From Hyperoodon ampullatus (Eukaryota; Chordata; Mammalia; Artiodactyla; Ziphiidae), in assembly GCA_949752795.1 (NCBI GenBank), contig OX457061.1, positions 121,354,152 to 121,418,151 of the forward strand: DNA of 64,000 nt, read 5' to 3'. The notes beneath the pieces are model-generated. The model was not told the origin of the DNA. It was given only the letters and a program-made list of their open reading frames with translations, and made no database searches. Shown here piece after piece: positions 34,601-47,700 of this stretch. The position numbers and the translations under genes were made by a program. Within the stretch, counting starts at the first letter, position 1. Each line of letters starts with the position of its first letter.

Positions 34601-36590
34601 ACTTTTATTTCTCCATTTGTTCTTTCTGTGAACCCTACTACACTGGATATTCTATATCTCATTCCCTCCATCAGAGTTTCTAGCTTTTATATTTCTCCTC
34701 TGCATATACCCTGTCTTTAAGAATTGTCATTAATAAGTAAATTATAGGGAATTCATATGAGTCTCAAACAACTTACATAAAGGCAATTCATTCACACATT
34801 ATGATGATGATTTTTTTATGCTACTTTATTTGTCTCTGTGAGGAAGGCATTTAACTCCTTGTACTGCTCTATCGAATAGACTTCATTGACATCCTATTAT
34901 TTTAACCAAATTTACTTTTACGTTCTATTTATCTTTTCCTTTTTAATATTTTGTTTAACTCTATGGGCATTTATTTAAAATTTTTTGATAATAGGCTCCA
35001 TGGAGCAGCAGTCCACTCTGATAAATTCATCATTATATCATTAATAACTAGGATAATCTTAGCACAAAGTAGCTCTTAAATATGTATTGTTGAATATACA
35101 CATACACACACACATATATGTATGTATATTCTTTGTTGGCCTATATATATATAGGCTAACCAAAAGTATTGTTTCTGAAAAGAGAACTTTGCTATTGTGT
35201 ACTTGACACACGTGGATAATCTTATTTTTACTGCTTTGCAGCATGATCTGTTTTTGCCATCTGAGTCTTTGTCACCACCTTAAATTGGTGCTACAGTTGC
35301 TAAAACAGGAGCTAAGTAACTATTGTACACAAGTTAATGTGGGCTCATATTGTGCAAATGAACTTGTCTTTTTAATTCAAATCTTCCCGTGGGATTTTAA
35401 AATCTGTCCTCAAAAAGTGTTTTTTTCAGCTGTATTGATGGAGAGATAAATTCATTACGAATGCTAAAATTTTGTGTGGGTAGTTCTCTATGATAAGAAA
35501 TTAGAGCTATTATATAGTGCTTATGGTAACTGAAGAATAATGTTTAAAACTCAGAAATATTAAGATGCACTTATTTCAGGTATCAGTTAGGTTTCACAGT
35601 AATGTTTCCTTCATGACATTTGGGAAGAAATGTGTGTAAGTTGAAGTCCATTTTTTCTGTCCTTTTTTAACCTTTTCCTCACATGAGACATGGGTCCTTT
35701 GTATCTATTGCCAAACAATTCACTTCTTGTAAAAGAACTGACTTTATGAGTGCCATAATGGTATTCAGCGACTAGCTCTGTCTAATTCATATTTCTAAAT
35801 TTAATAACGTTAATATAACATATGATTAGATAGATGCTATTTCACTGACTTTCAGAATAACCCCAAAGCATCTTGCTATCTTTTCCACATTATATCTGTT
35901 AACATCTTATCCTCTCTGTCTTATTTTTCTTACTTTGAGTCATAGGCAAAGCCTCACCAAATATAACGGCAACATTGGTCTGAAAGATTTTTAATTTCAA
36001 GCATGAGTAACCAGTGACTGGCAGCATGAATGTGTTCTGCACTCTCATTTATAAGCATGAATCAGAAACAGGGCATATTTATGGAAGAGGTTGCAGAAAG
36101 ATAGGTATGCGTGAAGGTTACACATCCTGGTGACCCCGTCAGAAACAGAAATAAATCTCTGCCTGGTGTAGTCATCCTCAACGCCATCCTTATAATCACT
36201 GTGTCTCAAAAAGAGACAGTCTGCAGATCTTGTTCACCCAGATAAATTTTCTTATAAAGGGTATAACAAAGAGTACAATTGTCTAGTTGTGCTACAGTGT
36301 TGTTAAAACAAACACAACGTTTGAAAGCACATTTCCAATTCTATGGGGGGAAAGTGCCAGAAAGAAACTGATGACAAGAAAACAGAAAGAAAACTCTATG
36401 CGGGGGCGGGGGAGGGGTAGTTGTCGCTCACATATTTTGCAACTTCTCTCCTTTATTTGAATATATATCTTTGTAGAGTTGTCTTTTACTCTGGCTGAGT
36501 AGATTGAAAAATTGTATTTTGTTTAGGCATGTGAAATATTTGAGGTGGGGAAAAAATGAAGAAGATTCTAGGGGTAAATGTAGTATCAAA
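34601..36590. other. Intron, mostly unrecognised
   Basis: No exon seen. 35040-35095 ('agcacaaagtagctcttaaatatgtattgttgaata') resembles an L2 3' end. The rest, including the frame at 35243-35449, shows no recognisable domain. Confidence 0.4.
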
Positions 36591-36603
36591 GATGTATACA
36601 CTT

Positions 36604-36799
36604 GGGCTTCCCTGGTGGTGTAATGGTTGAGAGTTCGCCTGCCGATGCAGGGGACACGGGTTCGTGCCCCGGCCTGGGAGGATTCCACATGCCACGGAGC
36701 GGCTGGGCCCGTGAGCCATGGCCGCTGAGCCTGCCTGTCCGGAGCCTGTGCTCCGCAACGGGAGAGGCCACAGCAGTGAGAGGCAAAAAAAAAAAAAAA
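36604..36799 (+). mobile_element. CHR-2-like SINE
   Basis: GGGCTTCCCTGGTGGTGTAATGG head, B box GGTTCGTGCC, oligo-A tail. Duplication AAAGATGTATACA at 36588-36600 and 36800-36812 is exact. Confidence 0.93.
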
Positions 36800-36812
36800 A
36801 AAGATGTATACA

Positions 36813-38097
36813 TTTAATTTAACTCTGGTCTCTCTACCTTATTGTAAAACTAATTTGTAATGGAAAGTGACTATTATTTGCATGGGGTCCTCTCTAGAGG
36901 AAAACATTTTTTAGAATTCACTGTTACCAGATCAATTAAGCACTTTTGTTGGCCTAGGTACCTAACAAGACGTAGAAATGATCTGAGAGTCCATAAACGG
37001 TTCAGAGCAATGGTGTTCCTCTTCAGAGCCTTTATCATCATGAACCTTTTTCTAAGAGAATTTGATTTTCTGAAAGAATACACTCCAAAATGTCATCTCA
37101 ACCTCTAAATACAAAATGGGCAGCGAGATGGGGAATTGTGTTCTCTAAGATGATTGGCATAGTCGTAATTTGTTACTTAGTCATGGATTTCGCATGTAAA
37201 TTAATGTTAAGTACTTGGCAATCAATTTAAATTGCAAATAGCTCTTCAGCTGTGATGCTAAATCTCCGACAGATGAGTGAGTTAAGGTTAACACTGACAT
37301 TCTCTAGACCAGTTAGACGACACATTTCTGTTGCTGGAATGAAACTAACAGCCTAATTTAAAAAAACAACAAGCCAACTAACTATGCTTCAGGTGGGCTT
37401 CAAACAGTCCAGATTGACAGGGACCTGGGGCCATGCCGCAAGTGTCCTATCAGATACACCAGATCAGGCAACAGAGTCAGGTAGCTCATGTTGCTGGGCA
37501 GTCAGTTAGAAAATGGAAAATTCCCACTCAACAATGATGTGTATAGATCCCCCAAATGAGTTTAGTACTTCAAGATTTGGTTTTTAAAATACAAGGGCAA
37601 TCGTTTGCTCTCAATCTCGTCAAGGAGGCTTGGTAATGGACTATTTGTCCTACGGGAGAAGAAGCACAGATTGATTAGCACGTATGTATTACTATAATCT
37701 GCACCAACTTTTAGAAAACCTCCTTAGTAGTTTCTTGGAACATTGCCAACACTCCAGAGACTAGCTAAAGCATAAAACAAATAATCCTGCCACAAAGGTG
37801 TATTAAGAAGTTTAATTCACATAAATGAACTTATAACATATATCAACATTAAGAAGATAAAGTGCAAATATTCACAATCTGTCCTGGGCCGCCATCATCT
37901 GCAAAACCCATTTAATTTTTCTGTAGATGATAATGAAGTCTTGTTTTTCATCTTAGGGTAGGGAAGACATGTGGGAGTGCTTGCTTCTTCCTTAAATCTC
38001 CCAGCCCAACTGGGACTCTTCTTTTCTTGGAATTAGTGAAGAATTCCCCCTACTTTATCCTACTGAGCTCTTATCTCCCTGTCTCTCCACTGGACTT
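36813..38097. other. Unique intron sequence
   Basis: No repeat or exon recognised. The frame at 36860-37108 is open on both strands but has no known motif and no splice sites that frame it well. Confidence 0.45.
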
Positions 38098-38110
38098 GCC
38101 TCCATTCTCT

Positions 38111-39107
38111 CTTTTTTTTTATTATTATTATTAGTTTCTGCTTTATAACAAAGTGAATCAGTCATACATATACATCTGTTCCCACATCCCTTCCCTCTTG
38201 CGTCTCCCTCCCTCCCACCCTCCCTATTCCACCCCTCCAGGCGGTCACAAAGCACCTAGCTGATCTCCCTGTGCTATGCGGCTGCTTCCCACTAGCTATC
38301 TACCTTAAGTTTGGTAGTGTATATATGTCCATGCCTCTCTTTCGCTTTGTCACAGCTTACCCTTCCCCCTCCCCATATCCTCAAGTCTATTCTCAAGTAG
38401 GTCTGTGTCTTTATTCCTGTTTTACCCCTAGGTTCTTCATGACATTTTTTTTTCTTAAATTCCATATATATGTGTTAGCATACGGTATTTGTCTTTCTCT
38501 TTCTGACTTACTTCACTCTGTATGACAGACTCTAGGTCTATCCACCTCATTACAAATAGCTCAGTTTCGTTTCTTTTTATGGCTGAGTAATATTCCATTG
38601 TATATATGTGCCACATCTTCTTTATCCATTCATCCGATGATGGACACTTAGGTTGTTTCCATCTCCGGGCTACTGTGAATAGAGCTGCAATGAACATTTT
38701 GGTACATGTCTCTTTTTGAATCTCCAAAATTTATAAGCAGCTCATGCAGCTCAATAGCAAAAAAACAAACAACCCAATCCAAAAATGGGCAGAAGACTTA
38801 AATAGGCATTTCTCCAAAGAAGATATACAGACTGCCAACAAACACATGAAAGAATGCTCAACATCATTAATCATTAGAGAAATGCAAATCAAAACTACAA
38901 TGAGATATCATCTCACACCAGTCAGAATGGCCATCATCAAGAAATCTAGAAACAATAAATGCTGGAGAGGGAACACTCTTGCACTGCTGGTGGGAATGTG
39001 AATTGGTACAGCCACTATGGAGAACAGTATGGAGGTTCCTTAAAAAACTATAAATAGAACTACCATATGACCCAGCAATCCCACTACTAGGCATATACCC
39101 TGAGAAA
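38111..39107 (-). mobile_element. 5'-truncated L1 with 5' inversion (twin priming)
   Basis: 38111-38721 is the complement of the L1 3' end (ORF2 tail and 3'UTR). At 38721/38722 the orientation flips: 38722-39107 is plus-sense ORF2 corresponding to 21013-21411 of L1-B. The two pieces are adjacent in the parent L1, with only about 7-10 bp lost between them. A perfect 13-bp duplication GCCTCCATTCTCT (38098-38110, 39108-39120) flanks the whole. A small internal deletion sits near 38970. Frames on both strands here are ORF2 fragments. Confidence 0.95.
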
Positions 39108-39120
39108 GCCTCCATTCTCT

Positions 39121-40554
39121 TTAACGGTGTTGGGAAGTGGTGTTGTTTCACTTCCAGACTTCCAGGAAGTTGGGCACATGACTCTCCCCCAGAGGTAATA
39201 AGAGAGCAGCTAGATCCCTCTCCAAGCTGATGAGATGAAATTTAACCCCTTTCCTTGGTGGAAGTTATTTTGTCTGCTTTAGGTTGTTCTTTCACTGGGT
39301 TTCTCTTTCCTAGAGCCATTTCTTATCTGCATCTGGTCTTCCCATGGTTTCTGCTCATCCCATCTTTCAATAATCATTGGCCATTCTAACATAACCTGTA
39401 TTATATGCTTGTTATATACACATCCCAAGAAGCAGCTACTAAAAAGGCTAAAAATTCAGATTCTGAATGTATTTTACTCTTTATCATATTTTAACGAGCT
39501 ATAAATATAATTACTGTTACTCACCCATGCACTATAATTAAATGTGATTAATCAAAACTTGACAGCAGACAAAAAGAAATGAATATGCTCTGTATCACTT
39601 TTTCTCTTTATTTTTTTCAAAGGCAGTGTTTCTCAACCTTTTTTCCCCACTATGCCTCCTTAAGGAGACTTTTTAGACATCTTTTCCCCTAATTGTCCTC
39701 CCCAGGAAATTTTAATAATTCAGATATACTGTATATCTGTTTATATACTTTGTGTATATATCTGGATTATACATAAAAAGATTAAGTTTTTTTCACCCAC
39801 TAAACCAATTTTTGTTCCCTTGGGAGCAATATTGTCTTTGTTGAGAATGTGTTCTCTAAAGTATGTATTCACGGGGGTGCCCATGAGTGCACTGCCCAAG
39901 GCTAATATTTATCTCCTAGTTGCTTGGTGGATATGGAACAGCAGAAGAAAATGGGGCAGAAACACCGGGGATTCTGAGGAGGAATGGATACATTTTTATG
40001 CCGCTATCTGTTTACAAAACTGTTAATACATATGGACTGGAGGCCAAACTATAGTCTCCCTTTTATTAATGTATGAATTTCTTCTTCTTTCAAGGTTATT
40101 TTTCAAACATGATATGTGTGCTTGCACACACACACCCCTTTACAGATTGTAAATACGTTCAGATTTGTTTCAAATTTACTTTCTATGACTGACACAAGGG
40201 CCCAATTTATTTCCTTTTCTGCTTCTGTGATGATTTTGTGTTTTGACTTCACTTATATAAACATCGCTGCATCATATCTTTCACTATTTTATAAAATTGT
40301 TCTCAAAATATTTTCCATGGAGTGCATCCCTCATGCCTGCTCCAGTGGCGACAGATCTTTGTGAAACACACATGGTACATATGACATATAACGTTACTAT
40401 CATGGCTTAGCTAGAGGAAGTTTCTAGAAAAGCGTGATTTACTCAAAAATAAATTGATCGATCGATAGATAGATAGATAAGCTTCTCTTTTTCCTTGTTA
40501 AGTTGCTATAAGAGTAATTTTTACTAGGAAGACACTGTACCTTAGTAGATCTCT
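39121..40554. other. Unique intron between two inverted L1 insertions
   Basis: No exon found. Contains a GATC/GATA short tandem repeat at 40455-40479. The frames at 39820-40026 and 40116-40364 have no recognised domain. Confidence 0.5.
40455..40479. repeat. (GATC)/(GATA) tetranucleotide repeat
   Basis: GATCGATCGATA followed by GATA units; possibly polymorphic. Confidence 0.85.
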
Positions 40555-40568
40555 GAGGAGAAAGTTCT

Positions 40569-41086
40569 TTTTTTTATTGATTTTTTATTGGAGTCTAGTT
40601 GATTTACAATGTTGTGTTAGTTTCTGCTATTCAGCAAAGTGAATCAGTTATACATACCATACATCCACTCTTTTTTCGATTCTTTTCCCATATAGACCAT
40701 TACAGAGTATTGAGTAGAGTTCCCTGTGCTTATACAGCAGGTTCTTATTAGTTATCTGTTTTACATATAGTCGTGTGTCAATCCCAGTCTCTCACTTTAT
40801 CCCTCCCCCACCTGCCCCCCAAGTAACCATAAATTTGTTTTTTACATCTGTGACTCTATTTCTCTTTTGTAAATAGATATGGTACATATATACAATGGAA
40901 TATTACTCAGCCATAAAAAAAGAATGAAATAATGCCATTTGCAGCAACATGGATGGACCTAGGGATTGACATACTGAGGGAAGTAAGTCAGGCAGAGAAA
41001 GACAAATATCATATGATATCACTTACACGTGGAATCTAAGAAAATGGTACAAATGAAGTTATTTATAAAACAGAAATAGAGTCACA
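40569..41086 (-). mobile_element. Older L1 3' end with 5' inversion
   Basis: 40569 to about 40877 is the complement of an L1 3'UTR ('tggagtctagttgatttacaatgttgtgttagtttctgc'). From about 40878 the strand flips to sense ORF2 end ('atatggtacatatatacaatggaatattactcagcc...ggaagtaagtcaggcagagaaag'). The block around 'agaaatagagtcacag' is present in both arms, so the inversion made a short overlap. Duplications GAGGAGAAAGTTCT (40555-40568) and GAGGGGAAAGTGCT (41087-41100) differ at two bases, which fits an older insertion. Confidence 0.85.
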
Positions 41087-41100
41087 GAGGGGAAAGTGCT

Positions 41101-42239
41101 TCATGAGTCACTTTTAAGAATGGCCTGAAAACTTCCTTAAGAACTTGAAGATCAACCCACTTATTAGTAAAGCCTCAGCAGAGAGATGCCCAGGGCCCAG
41201 TCATGGGCCCCTGTCCTCCTCTCCCTTCCATCCCCATTAACCAGAATGGGGCTTAGGGTTCATCTTGTCAACAGCTTGATGCTGGTCCCAGATGCCATGT
41301 TTCACATTCCACATATTTTCATTCACAGCGCTTGGAGTAAACTGTTACTCTCAGCCTCGCCTCTGACCCTCCTCCCACGTCTTGTCTCCCTCCTTAACGT
41401 GCCCACGGTTCCCTCTACAAGCCCTGTTTCCCGATTAACAGCTTTCTTCTTCCTACTCCTACCTGCTCCTCTGCTGCTGCCTCCCCACCACACACAAACA
41501 CACCCTTGCCCATGAAGAGTAGCTGCATTTTCTTGATGTTACCGAAGGAGGGCTTTCTCCATTACTTCCGTCACCTGTGAAGAGCAGGTCACTCAGCCTC
41601 CATCACTCACGAAGCCCAGGTCAGGGAGTATCTCAGTGTCCTCCTTACTTCTTTATTCCACTTCCCGACCCTTCCTCTTCAATTCGGCTTTGAACCTACT
41701 ATCTTCCACCATCCACACTCCTTCCCTGAGTAGGCTTGTCACACACCGGGGCTGTGGTCACTCTACTTATGCATTTAAGACTTTGGCAGCTGGTCCTCCG
41801 TCTCCAGGTCGGCCTTAGTTCTAAGTAGGTGGAGCATCCAACCTCTCCATGCCCCTGAGCTCACCTTCAATAAACATCTTTTTTACTTAACTTCCATCAT
41901 CCATCGCTATGGATGACCAGCACTTGGTCAAAACATGAAATTTCCTCCAAAGTTGGAACAAATTCAAAAATATCAAGCTTTGATGTTAATTTCAGATCTC
42001 TTTGTCTCCTGTCTTTTGGCACCGAATTGCATAAAAACAAAACACACTCTAGTTATTTTATGTGGAAATGGATACAGTGCAAAGATAAAGAGAGTTATAA
42101 AAGTGTTGGAAGTGTTAGTAGGTTGATTACCGCTCAAAATTTGCATTCTCATGGTTACTTAATGAATAGGGCAAAACATCATACTCAAATGTGGTATATG
42201 CTGTTGCTATAATTCAAAAAGGCCCAGTCAGTATTGTTT
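41101..42239. other. Pyrimidine-rich intronic region, unassigned
   Basis: 41190-41880 is C/T-rich ('ctcctctcccttccatcccc', 'tgaccctcctcccacg') and somewhat like an L2-derived sequence, but I cannot align it confidently. No coding or splice evidence. Confidence 0.35.
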
Positions 42240-42289
42240 CTCTTTCTTAGGGGGAAGGAAAAAGCTTGTCCTTCATTTTTAAAGAGTTA

Positions 42290-44960
42290 TCCAGTCATGC
42301 TCCAATCCCTCTATGCCCTAAAACATTGCTGAAGTCTCCTGGGGCTTATCTCCTATGCTCTGGCTCTTCTAAAGGCACCTGCTATCTTCTACTTACCTAC
42401 TCTAACAGCATGATATCTTCAATATAGCCAAACAGTGGGATGTCTTGTGAAACTGGGTGATCAATGTTCTCATAGACAATTATGGCACTAGGCTGCAGAA
42501 TTGGATCCATTTCTTCTTTGCAAAGTAGCAGAGATATCTATACCAGATGAAAGCTAATGATCCTGATGTTCTCTGCTTTAGGATATAGAAAACTGTATTT
42601 AATGCATCAGTCATAAACCAGGTGCTGGTGACAGTACTATTGGTTTGCTGCAATAAAGGGATTACACATGAAACAACAGCTGTAATTGAAGAATAGCTGA
42701 ATGAAGTTAAAATAGTCCATCATCATTTTTCAAGATTCAAGTGTCTGCTGCATAGGCCAAAAGGAAAGTTGTATGGAGATGTGAAGGGAATCACTACCCC
42801 ACCATCATGGCAAGTCTTTGAAGGAGTCACTCATTTCATTGGCTCTCCCAGGAATTCAACACTACTCTTCATTTGCTGTATTGAGAAGAAAAGGGCTTCA
42901 GAGAATTCCATGTGAGTCTTCTCATCTTAATAATTCTTACTTCACAGGTCAAAGAGATTATGTGAGGATTCTGCAGTTGGTGGGGTTTTATATATATAAA
43001 CTCTCCAGCCATTCATTTAGGAAATGGGAACATAAAACAGAATGGATTCACAGAATCATTGAAACCAAAGTGAGATAAGTTCTCGTCAAAATTTAATTAC
43101 TATCTAACTCTCCCATAACCTTCCACTCTGACCAGTTGACAATAGTAGTATTTCGTATGTCCAGGAACTGGGATTAACTAAGATCTGTGGTCCAACGTTT
43201 TCAGAAGGATTGATCTTTGTACTTCCTGTTTCTCAGCATGCAGTCATAATACATTGCTTCTGAGTCCTGTAGGAAGAAACACAGCATGCATTTGTGATGT
43301 ACTGAGGGTCCTTCTCCAAAGGAGCTTGACTCTGTGAACTCACGTCTTCTAATTAAATGAAGTTTGTGTTTCTTGGTAACCTGCGTAAATTCTCTATTTG
43401 TCAGCCCTAGAGTTCTTTCGATTATTCAGAACAAGTAGGATCTTCCTTAATGAGTTACCCATATATTTCAAGCGTATTGACCCCATGATCAACCACCTAC
43501 CATCAAAGATCACTGTGGTTCACATATTCTGAATAGGCACTCCAACTCTGCTCCAGTTATGGGAACTATGTCTATTTTGCCTCTGGGATTAAGTAAGTAA
43601 TGCTAAGTGATATTTGTCACCCTGGCAACTATCTATCTCACCACTAAAATCTAGGAGCACATTTCAGTGGCAATATCTTACGATGGCAATTGCTTTCAAA
43701 GGACAACCATCGCAGTGCTTTTTAAAAAGATGCTTTTCTGTCACTCTCCAGTGTATTTTTCAAAGCCTTGGTAAATAAGCCCTCTCAGGGTACTGAGCTG
43801 GGAGGAGTGAATAAACTGGTCACACATTTTAAATCCATTTCTATGTCTCTTATTTCCTAAGTCTTTGGATATCTTCTGTCATTGACTAACAAATGAATAG
43901 TATACCAACCTCATTCTGCACATGTCCCTGCTGGTTCCAGCTTTCAGTTAACCAAATCAGCAAGCAACTGGAACAACTCCTAGCTCCCTGCGCTAACACA
44001 TTAAATCCAGAATCTCAGTAAAGGCATCCAGATCAATAAATTTAACCAATTCTAAAATTTCATTTCACACTCCATGGTCTAGTACTCTCAGAATCCATTC
44101 CACGTATAAATATTTATGCACATATAAATTAGGAACATCTAACAATACGTTGGGGTGTAAAACTTCTCCTCCTGGCATTGCCTGTAACTGGCTCACTGGC
44201 TGCTTTCTGAGATCTAATCCTAGTTATAAGTCTGGGGGCAATGATGGTTGGTTGAGGTAGAGTACAGTGAGAACAGGCATACCCCTCATCACACTGGCCA
44301 GAAGAAGAAGCTTTTGCAAACACAGGAGCAGTGGAGTTTTGCTGCTCAGGATACTTGGAGGTTTCCAAATCTTCCTAATGTTTACCATTCTAATGCTTGA
44401 AGCTTCACCCCTTCCCAGTCAAGGCCCTCACATTCACATATGCCACCCTGCAAAGAAGTGGATCGAAAGTGCTTTCTGGTTTAGTAATCCACAGATTCAT
44501 CCTTTGCATCTAGTTCTCAGCCATACGATCCTCACCCAGGAAGCTACAGAAGATAAGACACTCTGTGAAGAAAATCATGAGAAATCTCTGGCTCTCCAGC
44601 CATGCCTTCACCTAAGGATTTAAATTCCTGAACTGAATATTTTTTTCTTTAAACTCCCAGTACAATTAGAAGCAAGCAGCCCACTTCTCTTTCCTTGAAT
44701 CCTATGGCCTTACATTTTTCATACACTTCACTTTGGATGGTCCTGGTTAAAAATTTCAGATCATTTTCCCACTGGTTTTCATGCACTATTAGTGTCCTCT
44801 CGTTTCTGTGGTTGAAGTAAGCATGGTCTTCAAAGACAAACAGGCCAATTGAAGAGTCCATGGTTTCCATTCTTGCAACTTACTTCTGGTGACAAATACT
44901 GATCCAGTTGGTGTTCAGTGGCTGTAACAGGAACTACTTCACAGAAAGGGATTTACTCCT
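42290..44960 (-). mobile_element. ERVL-type endogenous retrovirus internal region, antisense relic
   Basis: Antisense pol-like then gag-like sequence of an ancient class III (ERVL) element, recognised from recalled consensus phrases: 'agtccatcatcatttttcaagattcaagtgtctgctgcatagg' (about 42715), 'ttgaccccatgatcaaccacctac' (about 43475), 'ctccatggtctagtactctcagaatccattccac' (about 44070). No LTR was identified at either end. One 73-codon frame at 44649-44870 (minus) is an accidental survivor in the gag-like part. Many stops and shifts; not functional. Confidence 0.6.
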
Positions 44961-45320
44961 GGGAATCACATGCCTATAAAATTCCTGGAAAGTGGAAGAA
45001 GAATTATACTACAGATTTTGCTTGTCAGCAAAGCTGCTGTCAAGATGATGAATCAGAAGGAAGGTGAATTAGGAGGCTCCAGGATCACACTGTCTGCTAA
45101 AATATAGGATTCAGGAAACCATCACAGCAACCAAGCCACCACGAACTAATAGATATGCACTGTTGACCCAATTCAACAAGAATGAAACTAGTGACAAAAA
45201 ATGGGGACTCCACTGATACTGCTGCAGAAAAAGTCAATGCTATCACAACCCCAGAAACTCAGAATGAGCAGGTTGTGGTCAAGCCAGAAGTGCACCTGAA
45301 TGGTGAGACATAAGTGACAT
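44961..45320. other. Unassigned segment with short open frame
   Basis: 45183-45314 reads as a 43-codon frame beginning MKLVTKNGDSTDT. I do not recognise it. Upstream bases give further short peptide stretches in other frames, which could be a decayed processed pseudogene or chance. No introns or poly-A tail were identified. Confidence 0.25.
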
Positions 45321-45336
45321 CAAGATTGCTAATTTT

Positions 45337-45484
45337 GTTTTAATTTTTAAAATTTTTGTTTATTTATTTTTTGGGCTGCACCATGTGGCTTCTTGCAGGA
45401 TCATAGTTTCCCCAACCAGGGACTGAACCTAGGACCTCACAGTGAAAGCGCTGAGTCCCACCCTCTGGACTGCCAGGGAATTCC
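45337..45484 (-). mobile_element. CHR-type SINE, short form
   Basis: The + strand shows T-rich 'tatttattttttgggctgcaccatgtggcttcttgcagg' to 'ggactgccagggaattcc'. Duplication CAAGATTGCTAATTTT (45321-45336) and CAAGATGGCTAATTTT (45485-45500) with one mismatch. Confidence 0.88.
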
Positions 45485-45500
45485 CAAGATGGCTAATTTT

Positions 45501-45935
45501 AAATGAAATAAGCCAGACATAGAAAAACAAATACTGTATGAAATACTGTGTGATCACACTTTTATGTAGAATCTTAAAAAAAAAAAGGCTGAATTCATAA
45601 AAGCAGTGAGTAAAATGGTGGCTACCAGGAGTAGGCAGTGGCGGAAATGCGGAGATATTCATCGAAGGGTCTGAATTGCAGTTGTATAGGATGAATAAGT
45701 CTAGAGGTCTCTTGTACAGCACGATGACTATAGTTAATAATACCATGTTGAACACTTGAAAGATGCTAAGAGGGTAGATTTTAGGTGTTGTCGTCACAAA
45801 AAAAAAATTAACATCTCCATGTAACTTCTGTGAAGAGATATGTTAATTAGCTTGACTGAAGTAATCATTTCTTTATGTATATGTATATACATGCTGCACA
45901 TAATGTTGTACACCTTAAACACATACAGTTTTTGT
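45501..45935 (+). mobile_element. Ancient L1MA/L1MB-type 3' end
   Basis: 'aatgaaataagccagacatagaaaaac', 'gtaaaatggtggctaccagg', 'gactatagttaataata' and 'ataatgttgtacaccttaaac' follow the 3'UTR order of old L1s. 5'-truncated, diverged. Confidence 0.7.
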
Positions 45936-46139
45936 TAATATCTGTCTACCTGTCTAAAGATCCCTCGCTTTAATGTTCTATCTTTCTGGTGTCTGCAGCA
46001 CAGGCAGATGCATTAGAAGAAGGGTCAAATGGAGGTTGAGTGTGGGTCTTCCACGCAGACCACAACTGTAGTCAAACTTCCAAACCTGTCCGCCCATTCT
46101 GAACAGAGGACCTTCCCTCTGTCTTCACAGAAAAAGTAG

Positions 46140-47700
46140 AAACCAGCACCCAAAACCCCTTTATCTACCTGCCACCAAACCTAAGAGCTAGCCTGTATCC
46201 ACACCAATGTTCCTGATAATATATTGAGGCATATTTCCCTCCTTTCACATAAGACTGATTCCCATTTTTTTCTAGATCAAATCCTGAAGTCGTTTGTATT
46301 CCAGGACCACTTTCAGTGTCTTATCAATGCATTATGATCTTGCCTTCTTTGTGTCCTCCATTAAACATTTCAATTTGCTAATTGTCTTCTTAAAGTTAAA
46401 CCTTTCCCTGGATGACGTATCTACTTCAGGCTGTTCCCATATTTCTCTGCTTCCTTTAACAGCTGAATTACTTCAAGTGGTCGTACAAGATCCCATTCTC
46501 CAATTCCTTATCTAGTACTCTTTCCTCAATCTGGCTTCTCACCAATCACTTCACTAAAACTCCTATTTCCAGTGTATTCAATAACCACAATAAATTGCTT
46601 AATTCTTGACTTTGTTGACCTCTGTGCAAACTGGCCACTATTGATCATGCTGTTCTTCCTGAAAACTCTCTTGCCTTGGTTTCCTGCTTTTCTAACTCTG
46701 ACCACTACTTCCCAAATAAATGTATCACCTTTTCTTCCTTCTGTTTTCCGAATGCTGGTCATTCTCAGGGTTCAATCACAGGCCCTTTCCTTGCTATATT
46801 CATCCTCTCTATGTGAGTTACTCCTCTCCCTTGGTTTTAATTGCCATCCACACATGTAGTGGTAATTTTTATCTCAGTAGCTGTAGCCTGTCTCTACGTG
46901 AAAGGGATGGGAAAACAAAGAACAAACATAAATAACTTTGGAACAGAGTATTTGAACTAGCCTGTACATATGCTGTAATAGCAAAGATTAAATGAATTGT
47001 ACACAAATACTGCACTTTAGTTAATAAGTTTTTCTCAAATATCTGAGCTGTGTATCTTCTGCAATTGCACAAAACCCTGAAGATCACCGTGTCCAAATCT
47101 GCTTTGTCTCCTGAGTTGGCTATCTCATTGCGTTGGCCAGAAAACTGAGGATCCATTTCTTCCTCTCTCGTACCCCAATATCTAATGAATCACAAAGTCT
47201 CAGTAACCCACTTCCCAAATATTTCTTCAAATCTGTTGCTTTTCCACCACTCTAGAGATCATCTATCACTGCCATGACAGTCACATCCACAGCATCTAAC
47301 TCGGCGCCTGCTATACTGCCAGTCCAGCCTCTGCCCTGAAGCTACAGGGATCGTTCAAAATTCAAATAAGATCCTGTCATTTTTCCGCTCCTTCATTGGT
47401 TCCCAATTATTTGCTCTTAGAGAAAAATTCAAATGCCTTTGACTTACTGTAGCCTATATAACCTGTCCCACCCCATCTCTCTCTCCATCCCAACTCCTAA
47501 CCCACTCTGCATTCCGGATAAACCATGGAACATTCACCTTTTCCAGGCGCCATATTTTATCTTGCCTCTCTTCCTTTGCATTTCTGGTCCTTCCTCAGCT
47601 ATTCTTCCCTCTAGTGCTGCCCCTACCACCTCACTGTCTAATTTTCTCATATTTACCTCTTAGGTCACATGGCCATTCCTGAGTTCAGAAGGCAGGGATG
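46140..47700 (+). mobile_element. Probable ancient L2-like (or unclassified) LINE relic
   Basis: 'cttgactttgttgacctctgtgcaaactggccactattgatcatgctgttcttcctgaaa', 'gggttcaatcacaggccctttcc', 'gatcctgtcatttttccgctcc' and 'ccttgtctaatt'-like phrases resemble the old LINE coding region 'tctctgcagcattcgacactgttgacc...'. Very decayed, frames broken. Assignment tentative. Confidence 0.4.
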
